Below are positions 61,489 to 64,000 of a stretch of 64,000 nt of DNA, piece after piece. How positions within the stretch are numbered: the stretch's first letter is position 1; the number at the start of each line of letters is the position of its first letter. The stretch spans positions 39,777-103,776 of the forward strand of contig NZ_JAIZDB010000016.1 of NCBI RefSeq assembly GCF_029533155.1, read 5' to 3'. Made by a program: the position numbers and the translations under genes. The DNA comes from Psychrobacillus antarcticus (GTDB taxonomy: Bacteria; Bacillota; Bacilli; Bacillales_A; Planococcaceae). The notes under the pieces were generated by a model. The model worked only from the letters and a program-made list of their open reading frames with translations. It had not been told where the DNA came from and did not search any database.

Positions 61489-61617
61489 TTATATCCAACT
61501 TAATCTTGATGAAGGTAACGGATATTTATGCAGAAAAAAATTGAATTTATCCCAAGTAAAGGATTTTCTTTGACCTCTTCTGTTGAGCCATTTAAACATC
61601 TGTAATCTCAGCTTCAT
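61489..61617 (-). pseudogene. C-terminal fragment of a group II intron reverse transcriptase/maturase
   Basis: ~40 codons ending in KWLNRRGQRKSFTWDKFN..HKYPLPSSR, the conserved end of LtrA-type maturases. The RT domain, X domain and most of the gene are missing. Confidence 0.8.
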
Positions 61618-61665
61618 AATTGAAAGAAAGCTTCGCTCTTATATTGGAAGCAACCAACAAGGCAA

Positions 61666-61738
61666 GTAGACCACTGGAACCTCCCCAGTAGCCCCTCTCA
61701 GAACCGGACGTGAACCTCTCAGCTCATCCGGCTCCAAT
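61666..61738 (-). ncRNA. Group II intron 3'-structure motif (remnant A)
   Basis: Minus-strand GGAGCCGGATGAGCTG..CACGTCCGGTTCTGAGAGGGG, followed by a CTACTGGGGAGGTTCCAGTGGTCTAC hairpin like intron domains V/VI. Different in sequence from remnant B, so two introns left traces here. Confidence 0.65.
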
Positions 61739-61872
61739 TATTCAGCCTTAGGCTTTATTCCTAGTTCCCAATGTTTGAAGAGATTAGGATTCTGAATAGC
61801 AATCCTGCCCATAACCCTTTGGAATTAGATATTAAGCTAGTAATATTATCCAAACTAATAAAATAATAAGTT

Positions 61873-62016
61873 TTAATACTTCGATTTTTTATTTAATTCT
61901 TCAATTTGACGTGCTAGTGGTAACAAAGCATTCCAGACATAATATTGTTTAACTTCACGAAACGGATTCTTACCATCAGTAATACCTAATTTCATCGCTT
62001 CTTGACGTACTTTTTC
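61873..62016 (-). pseudogene. C-terminal module of a second phage amidase (remnant)
   Basis: PEKVRQEAMKLGITDGKNPF..EVKQYYVWNALLPLARQIEEL is nearly identical to the tail of the intact endolysin (20384-21139). Similarity continues into 3' flanking DNA to about 61828. The catalytic domain is missing because the IS21-type element lies immediately upstream. Confidence 0.85.
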
Positions 62017-62102
62017 TGGCATCCCCTCACCCCTGTATTTTGCAAGAAAAAAGTACAAAGTATTGCAATGTTTTTTACAGAGTGTTGCCACCAAAGATAT
62101 CT

Positions 62103-62828
62103 TCAATTTGAACGGGAGAGCGCATTAGCTAGGCGATAACTTTCACCAACATATGTAATAATATGAGCGTGATGTATTAATCTATCAACTAACGCTGCTG
62201 TTAGCCTGCTATCAGTGAAAATTCTATTCCACTGGCTAAACTCCAGGTTTGAAGTAACGATTAAACTCTTCTTCTCATAAAACTCTGTAATTAATTGAAA
62301 TAAAAACTCCGCACCTTCCTTACTAAATGGTACATATCCCATCTCATCTAAAATTAACAGTTGGATACTATCGAATCTTTTTCGAAATGCACTTAATTTG
62401 CCATGTCTGTGCGCTGTTTCAAGCTCCTCTACCAAATGAGCTACTCGATAAAATCTCACTTCATAACCCATTTCACACGCTCGTCTTCCTAACGCAGAGG
62501 CTAGGTGAGTTTTCCCAGTACCTGGTGCTCCGACGAGCACTAGATTCTGATATTCCTTTATAAAGTCTAGGTGCTCTAATTTGTCCTTATTTAACGTTTG
62601 AGGTAAACGAATAGCCGAATTCCAACTATATGTTTCTAACGATTTATTTTCTAAAAACCGAGCCTTTTTAATGTTCCTGTCTATTTTTGTTGACTCACGC
62701 ATCTCTATTTCTTTCGTGAAAATATCCACCAAAAAATCCTGAGGAGTAGAAAATTCAATGTCTTCAAATGAATCGGCCACATGCGCTAGTCTAAGTTGTT
62801 TACAAAGATTCCGAAGATTCTCTGTCAT
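62103..62828 (-). CDS. istB: IS21-family ATPase IstB
   Basis: 241 aa AAA+ helper. Walker A VGAPGTGKTHLASALG near residues 94-108, Walker B LLILDEMGYVPFSKEGAEFLF, and the DRLIHHAHI sensor block. Overlaps istA by 1 nt (TAATG). Full length. Confidence 0.95.
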   Translation of the reverse strand: MTENLRNLCKQLRLAHVADSFEDIEFSTPQDFLVDIFTKEIEMRESTKIDRNIKKARFLENKSLETYSWNSAIRLPQTLNKDKLEHLDFIKEYQNLVLVGAPGTGKTHLASALGRRACEMGYEVRFYRVAHLVEELETAHRHGKLSAFRKRFDSIQLLILDEMGYVPFSKEGAEFLFQLITEFYEKKSLIVTSNLEFSQWNRIFTDSRLTAALVDRLIHHAHIITYVGESYRLANALSRSN

Positions 62829-64000
62829 TATTCAGAACCCCCTTGATGCCCTAATTGATCATATTCATTCCAATTAACATCATAAGGATGATCTTGTTCA
62901 AGTACGGAATCTGTTTCTACAAGTATGTAGAAATTCTCGCTTATTTCTTCTAATGGATATCTAGAGAGTAAGGCAAGAATTACTTCTAAGCGTTGTTTGC
63001 GTACGTGATTAGAAGGAATATCCAAGTAATCTTTAATTCTACCTGGTAGATATCGACGATATCTGGAGTATTCCACTACTCGAGGTTTTAACATCCAAGA
63101 TTGGAAAATTTGTTTCCATGGAATTAATCTACGCTTATTCATGTAGGGTCTTGGACCTTCTGCTACAATTTCTCCATCTGGTGTGACAACCTTGTATTCA
63201 TTCCATGTGGAAACCAAAAATAATTGTACATAATTCTTGCCTTTAGGTATGTGTAAAACAGTATTATCCAATTTAATTTCATTGTATGAATTTACTTTAA
63301 TCAGCTGTTCTTTTCTCACCGGGTAATCCGAATCCGGTAACTTTTTTAGAGAGTTTTTTTCTTCTTCCCATAACTGGTATATTTCTTGTTCTTTACTGTA
63401 ATGCTTTCTGTATTGGTCTTCAATAGAGAAGGTTAATAATTGCCCCGATAAGTCATCCAAGCCAGTAATGACTGGAGGAACGCTGAAAAAATTATAACGA
63501 ATATAGCCAACCTTTTTCTCTACATTTCCTTTTTCATTTCCACTTCGTACATTACATACTTGTGTATCAAAGCCATAAAACAGTTGAAAACGCATAAATT
63601 CATCCGTTAATTGGGCTTCTTCCGTTTTACTTCGTGTCTTTTTAACTGCTGGAGTAAGATTATCTATTCTTATTTTTCTCGGTACACCACCAGCCTTCTT
63701 GAACAGCTCTTTTAAGCCCTCTAAAAAACATTCCTGATTTTCGGATGGCATAGGTTCATAGAATGCACCGTTACTAAATGGAAAGGACATGATAAGTAAA
63801 CGAATATCACGAGTTTTCCCATCCTCTACTGCCTCCATTACTCCAAAATCTACTTGTGCTTCTCCCGAAGGGTGTTCTAACCTTTCAGATCCTTTATCAG
63901 GTACAGTCGGATCATTTTGAACTTCCCATTCTTCAATAAAATTACATACTGTTCTATAAGAACCTTTGAAACCATAGGTTTTTAGCTCATTAAAAATTTG
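62828..64000 (-). CDS. istA: IS21-family transposase IstA (5' end outside window)
   Basis: The frame is open from the right edge for 390 codons. Upstream of the first in-window ATG (63838) the same frame reads HPSGEAQVDFG, the first catalytic Asp block of IstA, so the ATG at 63838 is internal. GVPRKIRIDNLTPAV carries the second Asp and NEKGNVEKKVGYIR the Glu. The N-terminal HTH lies outside. Confidence 0.93.
   Translation of the reverse strand, partial: QIFNELKTYGFKGSYRTVCNFIEEWEVQNDPTVPDKGSERLEHPSGEAQVDFGVMEAVEDGKTRDIRLLIMSFPFSNGAFYEPMPSENQECFLEGLKELFKKAGGVPRKIRIDNLTPAVKKTRSKTEEAQLTDEFMRFQLFYGFDTQVCNVRSGNEKGNVEKKVGYIRYNFFSVPPVITGLDDLSGQLLTFSIEDQYRKHYSKEQEIYQLWEEEKNSLKKLPDSDYPVRKEQLIKVNSYNEIKLDNTVLHIPKGKNYVQLFLVSTWNEYKVVTPDGEIVAEGPRPYMNKRRLIPWKQIFQSWMLKPRVVEYSRYRRYLPGRIKDYLDIPSNHVRKQRLEVILALLSRYPLEEISENFYILVETDSVLEQDHPYDVNWNEYDQLGHQGGSE

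Larger units (their letters stand above)
62034..64000 (-). mobile_element. IS21-family insertion sequence (right end outside window)
   Basis: Holds istA and istB in the standard overlapping order. The likely left terminus is around 62034, where the sequence begins TGTATTTTGCAAG and shows partial internal repeats (GTACAAAGTATTGCAATG). No direct-repeat target can be tested because the other end is missing. Confidence 0.82.

Noticed and set aside
62017..62106. Extension of the amidase remnant frame to 77 codons
   Set aside because: The first ~30 codons lie in the IS21 terminus and share nothing with the amidase.

Overview
The window is AT-rich DNA from a low-GC, endospore-forming Firmicute. The evidence is cotE beside mutS, bacterial nitric oxide synthase, AGGAGG-type ribosome binding sites, frequent TTG/GTG starts and intrinsic terminators. 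Codon use and gene content suggest the order Bacillales, perhaps the Planococcaceae (Psychrobacillus/Sporosarcina type). The genus is an inference.

Region 1 (1-16.6 kb) is host chromosome. It holds mutS (cut by the left edge), a small unrecognised gene, cotE, a nucleotidyltransferase, an ABC exporter pair, an MFS permease and nos. A block at 9.0-15.6 kb carries an M20 amidohydrolase, a regulator, a YfcC-type transporter, a second M20 hydrolase and an enolase-superfamily epimerase. It looks like a peptide or N-acyl amino acid scavenging cassette. The block is bracketed by two ~225 bp direct repeats of the nos 5' end plus its upstream DNA (8765-8990 and 15931-16154). An Excalibur-domain gene follows.

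Region 2 (16.71-57.88 kb) is an apparently complete ~41 kb prophage integrated in a tRNA-Val(GAC) gene. A 47 bp core is repeated at 16714-16760 and 57835-57881. Nearly all of it reads leftward. From the right it carries integrase, ImmA/IrrE protease and CI repressor; a control region with operators inside promoters; Cro-like and Xis-like proteins and a Rha antirepressor; an SMC-like nuclease subunit with Bet/RecT; YopX and an MBL-fold protein; an O-like initiator with DnaB helicase; a RuvC-like resolvase; and an ArpU-like late regulator. Next come a repeat array, a HEPN-motif accessory gene, HNH, TerS/TerL, portal, ClpP-type protease, HK97 capsid, connectors, tail tube, a frameshifted tail assembly chaperone, tape measure, Dit, receptor-binding fibre, Tal-like protein, a trypsin-like accessory protease, holin and amidase. 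The attL-proximal end is an accessory zone with an SOS-type promoter ahead of a YolD pair, a lipoprotein and two HTH proteins. This is a siphovirus with an HK97-type head.

Region 3 (57.9-64 kb) is host DNA with mobile debris. It contains a headless tyrosine recombinase, a MocR-type regulator, a degenerate C-terminal scrap of a second MocR gene, yfmQ and group II intron remnants. It also contains the C-terminal end of a second prophage amidase closely related to the intact one, and an IS21-family element (istA/istB) that runs off the right edge. Together these suggest that an older related prophage once lay next to this one.
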